Assembly (NCBI GenBank): GCA_903831455.1
Contig: CAIKXV010000109.1
Location: 1-37,255, forward strand
DNA from: an uncultured Pseudomonadota bacterium
Lineage (GTDB): Bacteria > Pseudomonadota > Gammaproteobacteria > Burkholderiales > CAIKXV01
Direction of reading: 5' to 3'
DNA: 37,255 nt
The notes beneath the pieces were generated by a model that had not been told where the DNA came from, searched no databases, and was given only the letters and a program-made list of their open reading frames with translations. Each line of letters starts with the position of its first letter. The first letter of the stretch is position 1. This document shows positions 24,455-32,096 of this stretch, piece by piece. The position numbers and the translations under genes were made by a program.

Positions 24455-25218
24455 ACACCGCGACCGTGGGTTGCCCGTACTGCGCCGCAGACCTCGCGCC
24501 CGGCGTGATGGCCTGTCGCCACTGCGGACGCATGGTCGGGCAGCTGTTGCCGCTGCTCGTGCGCCAGCGGGAACTGGCGGCCGAGATCACGGAGTTGCGC
24601 GCGGAACTCGCCTGCCTTCGCGGCTCGCCCGTGCCGCCTTCCACCGGCATGCAACACGCGACAGGCGCCGGGTCCCAGCCCCTCCCCCGGGCTCCATCCG
24701 CGCATCATGCGCCCGCAGCCACCCTGGCCGCGGCCGTGCTCCTGGTGACGACCGCCTCGGCCCTGCTGCACTGGCTGCTGCTGTTCGTCTACGATGCGCC
24801 ACCACTGCTGCTGCGCCTGCTCACGCTGGTCGTACCCTTCGCGCTGGGCCTGCGCGCGAACTGGGTGACCTCGGGCCGCGCCGCGACGGCTGCGTACGCG
24901 ATCGCGGCGATCGCCTGCGGTGCGAGTTCGGTGCTCGCGATGCTCGCCATCACCCACCTGATCGACGACGTACCCCTGCTGCCCCAGGACGCACGCGAGT
25001 TGCGCGAGGCGCTGGAGTACGCGGCCTCGATCGCGCTGGCCTTCCTCGCCGGGCTGCTGGTCGTCCGCGCCATTCGCCGCGTGCCCCGCCCGGCGCCCGC
25101 ACCCGGCGCGCTGGTCGGCTATGCGCAGCGTTTTCAACAGGCGGCGAGCCTGCTCTCGCCGATCTGCGCCGGCGGGCTCGCGCTCTACTCGGGACTCAAG
25201 AGCCTGGTCGGCGACTGA
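24451..25218 (+). CDS. Zinc-ribbon membrane protein of unknown function
   Basis: A 255-aa protein with an N-terminal zinc ribbon (C8 and C11, C22 and C25: CPYC...CRHC), a short helical, charged segment (about residues 35-55: RQRELAAEITELRAELA), a Pro/Ala-rich stretch, and then about four hydrophobic segments between residues 90 and 210. The ribbon and coil are likely cytoplasmic and the rest lies in the inner membrane. No family name could be assigned. GTG 24451 overlaps the preceding stop. It lies between the exported small protein and the first caspase-like protein, so it may anchor or sense for that system; this is inference from position alone. Confidence 0.75.
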   Translation: MNTATVGCPYCAADLAPGVMACRHCGRMVGQLLPLLVRQRELAAEITELRAELACLRGSPVPPSTGMQHATGAGSQPLPRAPSAHHAPAATLAAAVLLVTTASALLHWLLLFVYDAPPLLLRLLTLVVPFALGLRANWVTSGRAATAAYAIAAIACGASSVLAMLAITHLIDDVPLLPQDARELREALEYAASIALAFLAGLLVVRAIRRVPRPAPAPGALVGYAQRFQQAASLLSPICAGGLALYSGLKSLVGD

Positions 25219-25249
25219 CCCGCAACCTCCCGAACCCGGGGAAACCCCG

Positions 25250-27136
25250 ATGACACCGTACGCTCCACCGACCTCCACCGCCCCGAACCGGGCCTCGGCC
25301 GCGCAACCGCGCCTGCACCGCAGGATGCGGGGATGGCTCGCCCTGCTCGCGCTCGCCGCGGGCCTGACGCTCGCCACCGATCCCGCGCGCGCGCAGCCGA
25401 CCGTCGGCAGCACGGTGCGCGACACGCTGGCCCTCGGATGGGGTGCGAGCGTCGCGCTGCCCGAGGGCGACTGGCGGGTCGCGGCAACGCCCGTGCTCGC
25501 ACGCAAGGGCTTCAGCTGGGAGGTGATCGTGCTGCGCGATGCGCGCCCGCAGGCAAGGATCCCCCTGCTGGTGGTGCGCCATTCACGCGAGAACGTGAGC
25601 TGGGGATCACTGCCGTGCCCGGAGGCATCGCCGGCCGAAGGTGCCCCGTGGTTCATGCTCGACTGGCACGGGTCGGCCCCCAATGGCACGGTCAATCGAT
25701 GTTCGAGGGTCTGGCCGATCGGCGACTACGCGCAGTGGCGCAGCCGTATCGTGCCCGGCAGTGCCTGGTGGAAGGAGCTGGGCGGGCTCGACCTCGAGCC
25801 AGCGCAGAGCGCGAACGGGTTTCTGCTCGTGGAACTCATGCTGCAGGAGCACCAGCGGCGCGGCATCCGGGTCGAGGCCTTCGTGCGTCCCCCCGCCGGC
25901 CGCACGCCCGCGCAGTTCCGCGAGGCGGTGCTCGCGGGCAAGGGCGGAACGGAGGCCGAGATGCTCTCCACGTGGATCTCGGTCTACATGGCCTCCACCC
26001 AGCTGTCGTTCCTCAACCTCTCGCCCCGCCCGATCGCGGCTCTCGGCTGGCCGCAGCCGGGTTCGACTGCATCACGACCCGTGGAGACCGGCAAGCCAGC
26101 CGCATCGGCCTCGTCGGCAACCGCCGCCCCGGCGGCTGCCGGGAAGACACCCCCGTCGAGCCCGGTGCCGGCCACGGCTGGGGGAACGCTCCCGGGGGGA
26201 GCAGGGTCGCCGGTCCCTGCAACCGCGCCCGGTACATCGCCTCCCGCGGCAAGTCCGCCGCTCGCCGGCCCGACTGCGCTCGTGCTCGAGCAGCAGAATC
26301 GAGACCTTCAGCGCCAGCTCGAGCAGATGCGGCAGACACTCGCGCAACTGCAGGCCGCCACGGTGGCGGCGACGGCAACCAAGCCAGCCGCGGTCGCCGC
26401 CGCAGATCGACCCTTCACGCCCCGCCCGCCATCGCCGCAGCGCAAGGCACTCGTCATCGGCAATGACCGCTACACCGATGTCCCTGCACTGGCCAACGCG
26501 GTCGCCGACGCCGAGGCGATGGCGCGCACGCTGCAGGCCGTCGGCTTCACCGTGACCAAGCACCTCAACCTGACCGAGAAACGCTTCAAGCAGGCGCTGC
26601 GCGACTTCCGCATGCAGGTGCAGGGCGGCGACGAAGTGATCGTCTATTACGCCGGCCACGGCGTGCAGCTCGGCGCAGCCAACTACCTCCTGCCCGTGGA
26701 CATCCGCGCCGATCACGAGGAGCAGGTGAAGGACGAGGCGATCCCCCTGCAGCGCATCCTCGACGACCTCAACGAACGCAAGGCGAAGTTCAGCCTCGCG
26801 GTCATCGACGCGTGCCGAGACAACCCGTTCCAGTCGAAGGGACGCAGCATCGGGGGCCGGGGCCTCGCGCCGACCTCGGCGGCCTCCGGCCAGATGGTGA
26901 TGTATTCCGCCGGCGCCGGGCAGCAGGCACTCGACCGCCTGGGGCCGAACGATCCCGAGCGCAACGGACTGTTCACGCGCGTGCTGCTGCGCGAGATGAC
27001 CCGCCCGGGACAGTCGGTCGACCGCGTGTTGCGCAGCGTTCGCAACGAGGTGGTGCGCCTCGCACGCAGCGTCGGCCACGAGCAGACGCCTGCGCTGTAC
27101 GACCAGGCGATCGGCGAATTCTTCTTCGCGCCATGA
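25250..27136 (+). CDS. Exported caspase-like (peptidase C14) protein 1
   Basis: A 628-aa protein with a C-terminal caspase-like domain. ATG 25250 starts a signal peptide (WLALLALAAGLTLATDPARA, about residues 30-50). Residues ~50-265 form an unrecognised domain. Residues ~270-345 are Pro/Ala/Thr-rich, followed by a short coiled coil (LEQQNRDLQRQLEQMRQTL). The caspase domain starts near residue 397 (RKALVIGNDRYTDVPAL); the catalytic pair is H470 in YYAGHGVQ and C522 in VIDACRDNP. Bacterial proteins of this kind (metacaspase/orthocaspase-like) cleave after basic residues or act in cell death or envelope processes. The final codons overlap the next gene, a second caspase-like protein (ATGA). The substrate is unknown. 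Confidence 0.9.
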   Translation: MTPYAPPTSTAPNRASAAQPRLHRRMRGWLALLALAAGLTLATDPARAQPTVGSTVRDTLALGWGASVALPEGDWRVAATPVLARKGFSWEVIVLRDARPQARIPLLVVRHSRENVSWGSLPCPEASPAEGAPWFMLDWHGSAPNGTVNRCSRVWPIGDYAQWRSRIVPGSAWWKELGGLDLEPAQSANGFLLVELMLQEHQRRGIRVEAFVRPPAGRTPAQFREAVLAGKGGTEAEMLSTWISVYMASTQLSFLNLSPRPIAALGWPQPGSTASRPVETGKPAASASSATAAPAAAGKTPPSSPVPATAGGTLPGGAGSPVPATAPGTSPPAASPPLAGPTALVLEQQNRDLQRQLEQMRQTLAQLQAATVAATATKPAAVAAADRPFTPRPPSPQRKALVIGNDRYTDVPALANAVADAEAMARTLQAVGFTVTKHLNLTEKRFKQALRDFRMQVQGGDEVIVYYAGHGVQLGAANYLLPVDIRADHEEQVKDEAIPLQRILDDLNERKAKFSLAVIDACRDNPFQSKGRSIGGRGLAPTSAASGQMVMYSAGAGQQALDRLGPNDPERNGLFTRVLLREMTRPGQSVDRVLRSVRNEVVRLARSVGHEQTPALYDQAIGEFFFAP

Positions 27137-29313
27137 ACCGCCTCGACACGCACGGCCAACTGGGCGCCGACATGCCTGCGCGCGGATGGCCATCGGAGCG
27201 GGTCCGTGCCGGCACGCGGCTGCGCGCCGCGCTGGGCGCATTCGCAGGGGCCGTGCTGGTCGCCGCCGGCATGGCGTCTCCCGCGCTGGCCTCCGACGCG
27301 CGCACCGCGCTGCTCATCGGCCTCTCGCGCTACGCCGACCCGGCCGTGGTCCCCCTGCGCGGCGTCGAGCACGACATGACCAGCGCGCGCACCATCGCGC
27401 GCGCGATGGGCATTCCCGACTCCGGCACCCGCGTGATCCGCAACGCCGAGGCCACCAAGGCAGGCCTGCTCGCCGCGCTGCGCGAACTGGGCGAGCGCAC
27501 CCGGGACGGCTCGCGCGCGTTCATCTACTTCTCCGGCCACGGTACCCGCTACTTCGACCCGCAGGCCGGCGGATGCGTCGAGGGCCTGCTCACCTACGAC
27601 GGGCAGGTCATCACCAACGCCGAACTGGCCGAGGCGACACAGCCCGTGGGCCGTCGCGCGGACAAGATGATCGTGATGCTCGACGCCTGCCACTCCGAGG
27701 GCGTGCTCCCCGCGAAGGCGGCGGCGACCCGGGGACTCTCCGGCACCCTGGTGCCGAAGTTCAGCGTGCCGGCCTCCGGCACATCGCCCGCCGCCTGCTC
27801 GGTCGTCGCCAACTACCGCACGCGCGGGCTGCTGGCCGAGACGACGCGACTGGGGGCGTTGCGCGAGAACGTGGTGATGATCACCTCGGCACGCCCGGAC
27901 GAAGTGAGCTTCGACGAGCCGGAGCGCGGCGGTCTTGCCACGCAGGGCATCCGCGACTGCCTGCTCGGCAAGGCGCGCGACCTGGACGCGTCGGGCGCGG
28001 TGAGTCTCGAGGAGATCCGCGCGTGCGCGCAGTCGATCGTGAACGAACGGCTGCGGCCCTTCCCGGCGCTGGCGCCGCACACGATCACGCTGTCGGGCAA
28101 TCGCAACCTCGTGCCCGTGCCGGTCTCGCGACCGCCCGTCGCGATCGTGACGTCGCAAGCCGTCGCGGTGGCCGCGGGCCCGGCCAACGCAGCCGCGGCC
28201 GCCCCTGCCGTCGCCGCTCTCGCCGCGGCACCGGCGACACCGGCCGCTCCGAGTCGTCCTGGCCCGGTCGCACCGGCTCCGATCACCGCGCCGACGGCGC
28301 AGCCTCCGAGGCCCGCGGCCCCGGGACGACCGACTCCGACGACGCCCGTGGCCACGCCTGCCGGATCGCCGCCGCTCGGCGTGCCGACCGCGGCCCCGGT
28401 CGCCCCCGCCACCCCTGCGGCCCCGGCCGTCTCCGCCACCCCTGCGGCCCCGGCCGTCTCCGCCACCCCTGCCGTCCCCGGGACTCCTGGCGCTCCTGCG
28501 GCCCCGCCCCTTGCCAGCCCCGCGTCGCCCGCCGCCGCGGTCCCGGCCGTCGCGCCCGCGAAGCCTGCGGCTGCCGCGGTCGTACCGACGCCGCCCGCGC
28601 CGGCCCCGGTCATCGCAACGCCCGCGGCGCCACCGGTGGCATCGCTGCCGCCGGTCACCACGCCCTCGCGTCCGGCACCGGCGGCACCCGCGCCCCCCGC
28701 ATCGGTATCCGCGCCCGGGCCCGCGCCCGCAGTCGCGGTGGCTGCGGCAGTGCCCGCAGCGCCAGCGCCAGCGCCGCCGACCGCCCTCGCCCCCGAGCCC
28801 TCGCCGCCACCGCCACCACTCGCCTCGCTCGCGACGCTAACCGACATCGCCAGCCAGGCCGATCCCCGGCGCCTGCCGGAGGTCAGCGGCCACGGGCGCC
28901 CGTTGCGCATCGGGCGAGACTCGCTCGACCTCACCATCACCCCTGCACGGGATGGCTACCTCTACCTCGTGCTGCTGGGCAGCGATGCGCGCAGCTTCTA
29001 TCTGCTGTTCCCGAACGGGCTCGACTCGGACAACCGGGTACGCGGCGGGCAGCCGCTGCGCCTGCCGCGCGAGGACTGGCGCATCCGGGCGGCAGGGCCT
29101 GTCGGGGTCAACCAGGTGCTGGTGGTCGTCTCCGACACCCCCCGCTCGCTCGAGCGGCTCGGGCGCCCGCGGCCCGATGCAAGGGCTCCGTTCACCTTCG
29201 CGCTGAACACCCTCGGCGGTCGCAGCGCGCTGTTCGATTTCCTGACCGCCGCGCCCGCAGGCGGAACCGAGTCCTTCGGGGCGCGGCTGATCACGGTGGA
29301 GGAAGTGAAATGA
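27133..29313 (+). CDS. Exported caspase-like protein 2 with Pro/Ala linker and DUF4384 domain
   Basis: A 726-aa protein; ATG 27133 overlaps the preceding stop. A hydrophobic export segment lies at about residues 33-53. The caspase domain follows directly (ALLIGLSRYADPAVVPLRG) with H136 in YFSGHGTRYF and C186 in MLDACHSEG as the catalytic pair. A Pro/Ala/Val-rich low-complexity linker spans about residues 340-575 and contains a perfect 27-bp tandem duplication in DNA. The C-terminus (about 585-675) matches DUF4384, seen after caspase domains in other proteins: ITPARDGYLYLVLLGSDA, LLFPNGLDSDNRVRGGQ. Placing the catalytic domain before the linker is the reverse of protein 1. It ends in an ATGA overlap with the OmpA-domain gene. 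Confidence 0.9.
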   Translation: MNRLDTHGQLGADMPARGWPSERVRAGTRLRAALGAFAGAVLVAAGMASPALASDARTALLIGLSRYADPAVVPLRGVEHDMTSARTIARAMGIPDSGTRVIRNAEATKAGLLAALRELGERTRDGSRAFIYFSGHGTRYFDPQAGGCVEGLLTYDGQVITNAELAEATQPVGRRADKMIVMLDACHSEGVLPAKAAATRGLSGTLVPKFSVPASGTSPAACSVVANYRTRGLLAETTRLGALRENVVMITSARPDEVSFDEPERGGLATQGIRDCLLGKARDLDASGAVSLEEIRACAQSIVNERLRPFPALAPHTITLSGNRNLVPVPVSRPPVAIVTSQAVAVAAGPANAAAAAPAVAALAAAPATPAAPSRPGPVAPAPITAPTAQPPRPAAPGRPTPTTPVATPAGSPPLGVPTAAPVAPATPAAPAVSATPAAPAVSATPAVPGTPGAPAAPPLASPASPAAAVPAVAPAKPAAAAVVPTPPAPAPVIATPAAPPVASLPPVTTPSRPAPAAPAPPASVSAPGPAPAVAVAAAVPAAPAPAPPTALAPEPSPPPPPLASLATLTDIASQADPRRLPEVSGHGRPLRIGRDSLDLTITPARDGYLYLVLLGSDARSFYLLFPNGLDSDNRVRGGQPLRLPREDWRIRAAGPVGVNQVLVVVSDTPRSLERLGRPRPDARAPFTFALNTLGGRSALFDFLTAAPAGGTESFGARLITVEEVK
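28411..28464 (+). repeat. 27-bp perfect tandem duplication in the linker
   Basis: Two identical 27-bp units (28411-28437 and 28438-28464), followed by a partial third copy, encode TPAAPAVSA twice inside the caspase-2 linker. In-frame copy-number change would vary linker length without a frameshift. Confidence 0.85.
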
Positions 29314-29819
29314 TCGCTCGCGCACGGCTCGCGGCCGCACTCCTCGCCATCACCCTGATGGCCGGCTTCGCGCTGCCCGCGCACGCACAGCCTGCGGGCC
29401 GTGCGAGCGTCGACGAACTGGTCGAGCAGCTGTCGCCCCCCGCGCCTGCGACCCGTGGCCTTCGCAACCTGGTGCCGGAGCCGCGCAGCGTCGATCTCGT
29501 CGTGCACTTCGACTTCGATTCCGCGCGGGTGCAGCCCGCCAGCCTGCCCCTGCTCGACAACCTCGCCGCGGCCATGCGCAGCGAACGGCTGTCGGCCCTG
29601 CGTTTCCGCGTCGAGGGACATACCGACGCCAAGGGCAACCCCGCCTACAACCTCAGGCTGAGCCAGCGGCGGGCCGACTCGGTGATCGGTCACCTGACGG
29701 CCGCAGGCGTGGAGCGCACCCGACTCACCGCGGAAGGCCGCGGAGCCACCGAACTGCTTCGCCCGGATGCTCCGAACGCCATCGAGAACCGCCGGGTGCG
29801 GATCACCACCCTTCCCTGA
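29310..29819 (+). CDS. OmpA-family C-terminal (peptidoglycan-binding) domain protein
   Basis: A 169-aa exported protein with a signal peptide (MIARARLAAALLAITLMAGF, cleavage likely after AHA at residue 26) and a C-terminal OmpA/MotB-like domain (about 58-168). Characteristic segments are VHFDFDSARVQPASLPLLD, VEGHTDAKGNPAYNLRLSQRRA, GRGATELLRPD and ENRRVRI, including the aspartate and arginine that bind meso-diaminopimelate in this fold. There is no lipobox cysteine, so it is probably a soluble periplasmic peptidoglycan-binding protein. ATG 29310 overlaps the caspase-2 stop, which ties it to the caspase pair. Confidence 0.93.
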   Translation: MIARARLAAALLAITLMAGFALPAHAQPAGRASVDELVEQLSPPAPATRGLRNLVPEPRSVDLVVHFDFDSARVQPASLPLLDNLAAAMRSERLSALRFRVEGHTDAKGNPAYNLRLSQRRADSVIGHLTAAGVERTRLTAEGRGATELLRPDAPNAIENRRVRITTLP

Positions 29820-29935
29820 TGCCCGGCGACGGCGGACGGCAGCAGGTGCCCGTTCACCGCGCGGCCAGCCCCGGTCGCGGCATCCGCCCTGCATCTGCGC
29901 GGCGGTCTGGACGTACGGTCGGTATCATGTGCGCC

Positions 29936-30718
29936 ATGGCCTCCACCTCCGCTCCCCTGCACACCGTGCGCGTCGAAGACGGTGTCGCGCTCGTCACCCT
30001 CAACCGTCCCGAGGTGCACAACGCGCTCAACCACGCGCTGCGGCACGAACTGCTGGACCGCCTGCCCGAGCTCGACCTGGATGACCGGGTGCGCGTGCTG
30101 GTGCTGACCGGCGCGGGCGAGCGGGCCTTCTGCACGGGCGCCGATCTCAAGGAGCGCTCGGCACGCACCACGGCCGAGGTGCTGCGCGAACGCCATCACC
30201 TGATGGCCCGCTGGGCCACCGCGGTGGCCAGCGTCAGCAAGCCGGTCATCGCGGCCATCCGCGGCTACTGCATGGGCGGCGGCCTCGAACTGGTCCTGCA
30301 GTGCGACCTCTCGATCGCCTCCGACACCGCGATCTTCGCGCTGCCCGAGGTCACGCACGGGTTCTTCCCCGGCGGTGGAGCCTGCCAGCGACTGCCGCGG
30401 CTGGTCGGCTACCAGCGCGCGCGCGAACTCATCCTCACCGGCCGTCGGTGGAACGCCGAGGAGGCGCTCGCGATGGGCATGGTCAATCGAGTGGTACCGG
30501 CCGATCGCGTGCTCGACGAGGCGATGGGCGTGGCGCGCGCGATGGCGGTGCACCCGCTGGTCGGTCTCGTGCAGGCCAAGCGCGCGCTCAACCAGGCGAT
30601 GGAGACCGGCCTTGCCGCCGGCCTGCGCTACGACACCGAGGCCTGGATCGCCTGCATGCACTCCGACGAGTGGAAGGAGAAGCTGCGCGGGTTCACCGGG
30701 GGCGAACGCAAGGCCTGA
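29936..30718 (+). CDS. Enoyl-CoA hydratase/isomerase (crotonase family)
   Basis: A 260-aa crotonase-fold enzyme. The start TVRVEDGVALVTLNRPEVHNALN is typical; ATG 29936 or ATG 29927 may be used, and neither has a visible ribosome site. The oxyanion-hole segment AFCTGADL, the catalytic-glutamate segment GYCMGGGLELVLQCDL and the second glutamate in ALPEVTHGFFPGGG are all present, consistent with true hydratase chemistry. It ends with the family C-terminus DEWKEKLRGFTGGERKA, where such helices take part in trimer contact. Members hydrate 2-enoyl-CoAs in fatty-acid or aromatic-acid breakdown. It stands alone on the plus strand between the caspase module and a DUF1028 gene, so the pathway is not clear. 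Confidence 0.9.
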   Translation: MASTSAPLHTVRVEDGVALVTLNRPEVHNALNHALRHELLDRLPELDLDDRVRVLVLTGAGERAFCTGADLKERSARTTAEVLRERHHLMARWATAVASVSKPVIAAIRGYCMGGGLELVLQCDLSIASDTAIFALPEVTHGFFPGGGACQRLPRLVGYQRARELILTGRRWNAEEALAMGMVNRVVPADRVLDEAMGVARAMAVHPLVGLVQAKRALNQAMETGLAAGLRYDTEAWIACMHSDEWKEKLRGFTGGERKA

Positions 30719-30792
30719 GATCATGGTCGAACCCGACCCCGATCGCGTACGGGCGCCCGTGACCCGACGGCGTCCGACCCGCTGCCGGTCAT

Positions 30793-30810
30793 CCCCGCGA
30801 ACGAGCGGGG
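30793..30810. repeat. REP-like GC hairpin
   Basis: CCCCGC (30793-30798) pairs with GCGGGG (30805-30810) across a 6-nt loop, within TCATCCCCGCGAACGAGCGG, a form often seen in intergenic REP-like elements of betaproteobacteria. It lies in the 216-nt gap before the DUF1028 gene; no gene is seen in that gap. Confidence 0.4.
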
Positions 30811-30934
30811 CTGGCATTCCCCTCGAAAGCCGTCGCAGGCGGCACTGCACTCCACCCGCCGCAACCCGGGCGAACCCCACCCGTTCCGGTGCCGCCGCGC
30901 CGTCGACTCTCGCCCACCCAGGGAGTACCGTACG

Positions 30935-31627
30935 ATGACCTTCCAGATCGCCGCTCGCTGCGCGACGTCCGGTCGTTTCGGCGTCGCCATCTCCACCCGC
31001 CCGATGGCCGTCGGCGCACGCTGTCCGTTCTTCGCGCCGGGACAGGGCGTCGTGGTGACCATGGCGGCCACCGACCCTCGCCTCGGCCCGCTCGGCTGCA
31101 ACCTGCTCCGGCTGGGTTACTCGGCCCCTCGCGTGCTCGATGAACTGGCGGCCAGCGATCCCTACATCGAGCATCGCCAGCTCTGCGTGATCGACCGTGA
31201 TGGACACGCGGTCGCCCGCACGGGCGCGCACAACAAGGACTGGAGCGGAGCCTTCACCGCTCGCGACGTCGTGGCCATGGGCAACAACCTCGCGAGCGAG
31301 CGAACCGCGCAGGCGATGTTCGAATCCTGGTCGCGAGGCGGGGACTCGCCGCTCGAGGAGCGCCTGATGGCCGCCCTCGAGGCGGGCCGCGACGCCGGGG
31401 GCCAGAATGGCGGCCAACAGTCAGCGGCCCTCGTCGTCTGGGGGCACGCCGTGCACAGCTACATCGACCTGCGCGTGGACCTGCACGGCGAGCCGATCGG
31501 CGAGCTGCGTCGACTGCTCGAGGCGTTCCGGCCGGTGGCTCCGTTCTACGAGGCTCGTCCCTCGGCCGACCCGGCAATCCTCGGCAATGAACTGACATGG
31601 CTCGCACGACGGTCGGGGAACGCCTGA
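30935..31627 (+). CDS. DUF1028-family protein (predicted Ntn-hydrolase fold)
   Basis: A 230-aa protein matching DUF1028. Blocks are MTFQIAARCATSGRFGVAIS, CPFFAPGQGVVVTMAATDP, YIEHRQLCVIDRDGHAVA, AFTARDVVAMGNNL, and a closing GGQNGGQQSAALVVW. The family adopts a proteasome-like N-terminal-nucleophile-hydrolase fold, but its substrate is unknown. AGGGAG (30920-30925) lies nine nt before ATG 30935. It is probably cytoplasmic. In other genomes DUF1028 genes often accompany amino-acid or peptide catabolism genes. Here the only neighbours are an enoyl-CoA hydratase and a tRNA, so no pathway is suggested. A candidate terminator hairpin follows at 31637-31660. Confidence 0.88.
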   Translation: MTFQIAARCATSGRFGVAISTRPMAVGARCPFFAPGQGVVVTMAATDPRLGPLGCNLLRLGYSAPRVLDELAASDPYIEHRQLCVIDRDGHAVARTGAHNKDWSGAFTARDVVAMGNNLASERTAQAMFESWSRGGDSPLEERLMAALEAGRDAGGQNGGQQSAALVVWGHAVHSYIDLRVDLHGEPIGELRRLLEAFRPVAPFYEARPSADPAILGNELTWLARRSGNA

Positions 31628-31636
31628 GCCTGCGGC

Positions 31637-31660
31637 CACCTGCCCGCTGTGGCAGGCGTG
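31637..31660 (+). terminator. Candidate hairpin after the DUF1028 gene
   Basis: CACCTGCC (31637-31644) and GGCAGG(C)GTG (31651-31660) form a stem with a 6-nt loop and one bulge, ten nt after the stop. No T-tract follows. Confidence 0.4.
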
Positions 31661-31722
31661 AGCGGTTCGCGAACACCTGCGGCGTGATGGCGGCAGCGGC
31701 AGCCGCCGTCGGGAACGACGAC

Positions 31723-31745
31723 GGGAATGCCCGCACGGGCATCCC
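31723..31745. repeat. Near-perfect inverted repeat between DUF1028 and the tRNA
   Basis: GGGAATGCCCG and CGGGCATCCC pair with one mismatch across a very short loop. It lies 3' of the tRNA on the minus strand and after DUF1028 on the plus strand, so it could terminate either or be a REP-like element. Confidence 0.35.
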
Positions 31746-31818
31746 CTCCCCGTCCAGTCGGGACGGATGCCCCGGGGTGCGCCGCTCGGGCCCCGCCGGG
31801 GGCGACGTGGGTGACGGG

Positions 31819-31892
31819 TGGGCCCGCTGGGACTCGAACCCAGGACCAAAGGATTATGAGTCCTCTGCTCTAACCGGCTGAGCTACAGGCCC
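31819..31892 (-). tRNA. tRNA with CAU anticodon, probably tRNA-Ile2 (lysidine-type)
   Basis: The complement folds as a full cloverleaf: acceptor GGGCCTG with CGGGCCC (one G-U pair), D arm TAGCTCAGCCGGTTAGAGCA, anticodon loop CTCATAA (anticodon CAU), and T arm CTGGG-TTCGAGT-CCCAG. C4-G69 and C5-G68 in the acceptor are the pairs known to mark tRNA-Ile2 for TilS, and elongator tRNA-Met lacks them; the TTTGGTC after the anticodon stem also fits Ile2. Met is the alternative. The 3' CCA is not encoded (the next bases are CCC), so it would be added after transcription. Confidence 0.93.
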
Positions 31893-31910
31893 GTCACACC
31901 CGAAGGAGTC

Positions 31911-31916
31911 ATTGTA
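31911..31916 (-). promoter_or_regulatory. Candidate -10 element for the tRNA
   Basis: The complement reads TACAAT, five of six matches to the -10 consensus, 18 nt before the tRNA 5' end, which leaves a short leader of about 12 nt. The -35 is poor. Confidence 0.4.
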
Positions 31917-32096
31917 GATCGCGCGCCGCTTGATCGGGGACAGGTCACATCGGCAAGGGGACCGCCCCATCGCCAGACCGGCAGCGCGCAGCGGTTGCAG
32001 GTCGCGAATGCCTGCCGACCGGCCGGCGGATCGCCTTGCGTCCCGCACACCGGCCATGGCGCGCGCGACGCAAGGCCGATCCCGCCCGACGAACGC

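Noticed and set aside
28138-28860. Pro/Ala-rich region of caspase 2 as a possible CRISPR or separate repeat gene
   Set aside because: It has only one short perfect tandem duplication and is in frame with a protein linker; there is no repeat-spacer pattern.
27186-29819. Open frame of about 880 codons overlapping caspase 2 and the OmpA gene in another frame
   Set aside because: It is an Arg-rich shadow; the real frames carry catalytic caspase motifs, DUF4384 and an OmpA domain with ATGA couplings.
31819-31892. Calling the tRNA elongator tRNA-Met
   Set aside because: The anticodon is CAU, but the C4-G69 and C5-G68 pairs and the variable region fit tRNA-Ile2 better; Met stays as the alternative.
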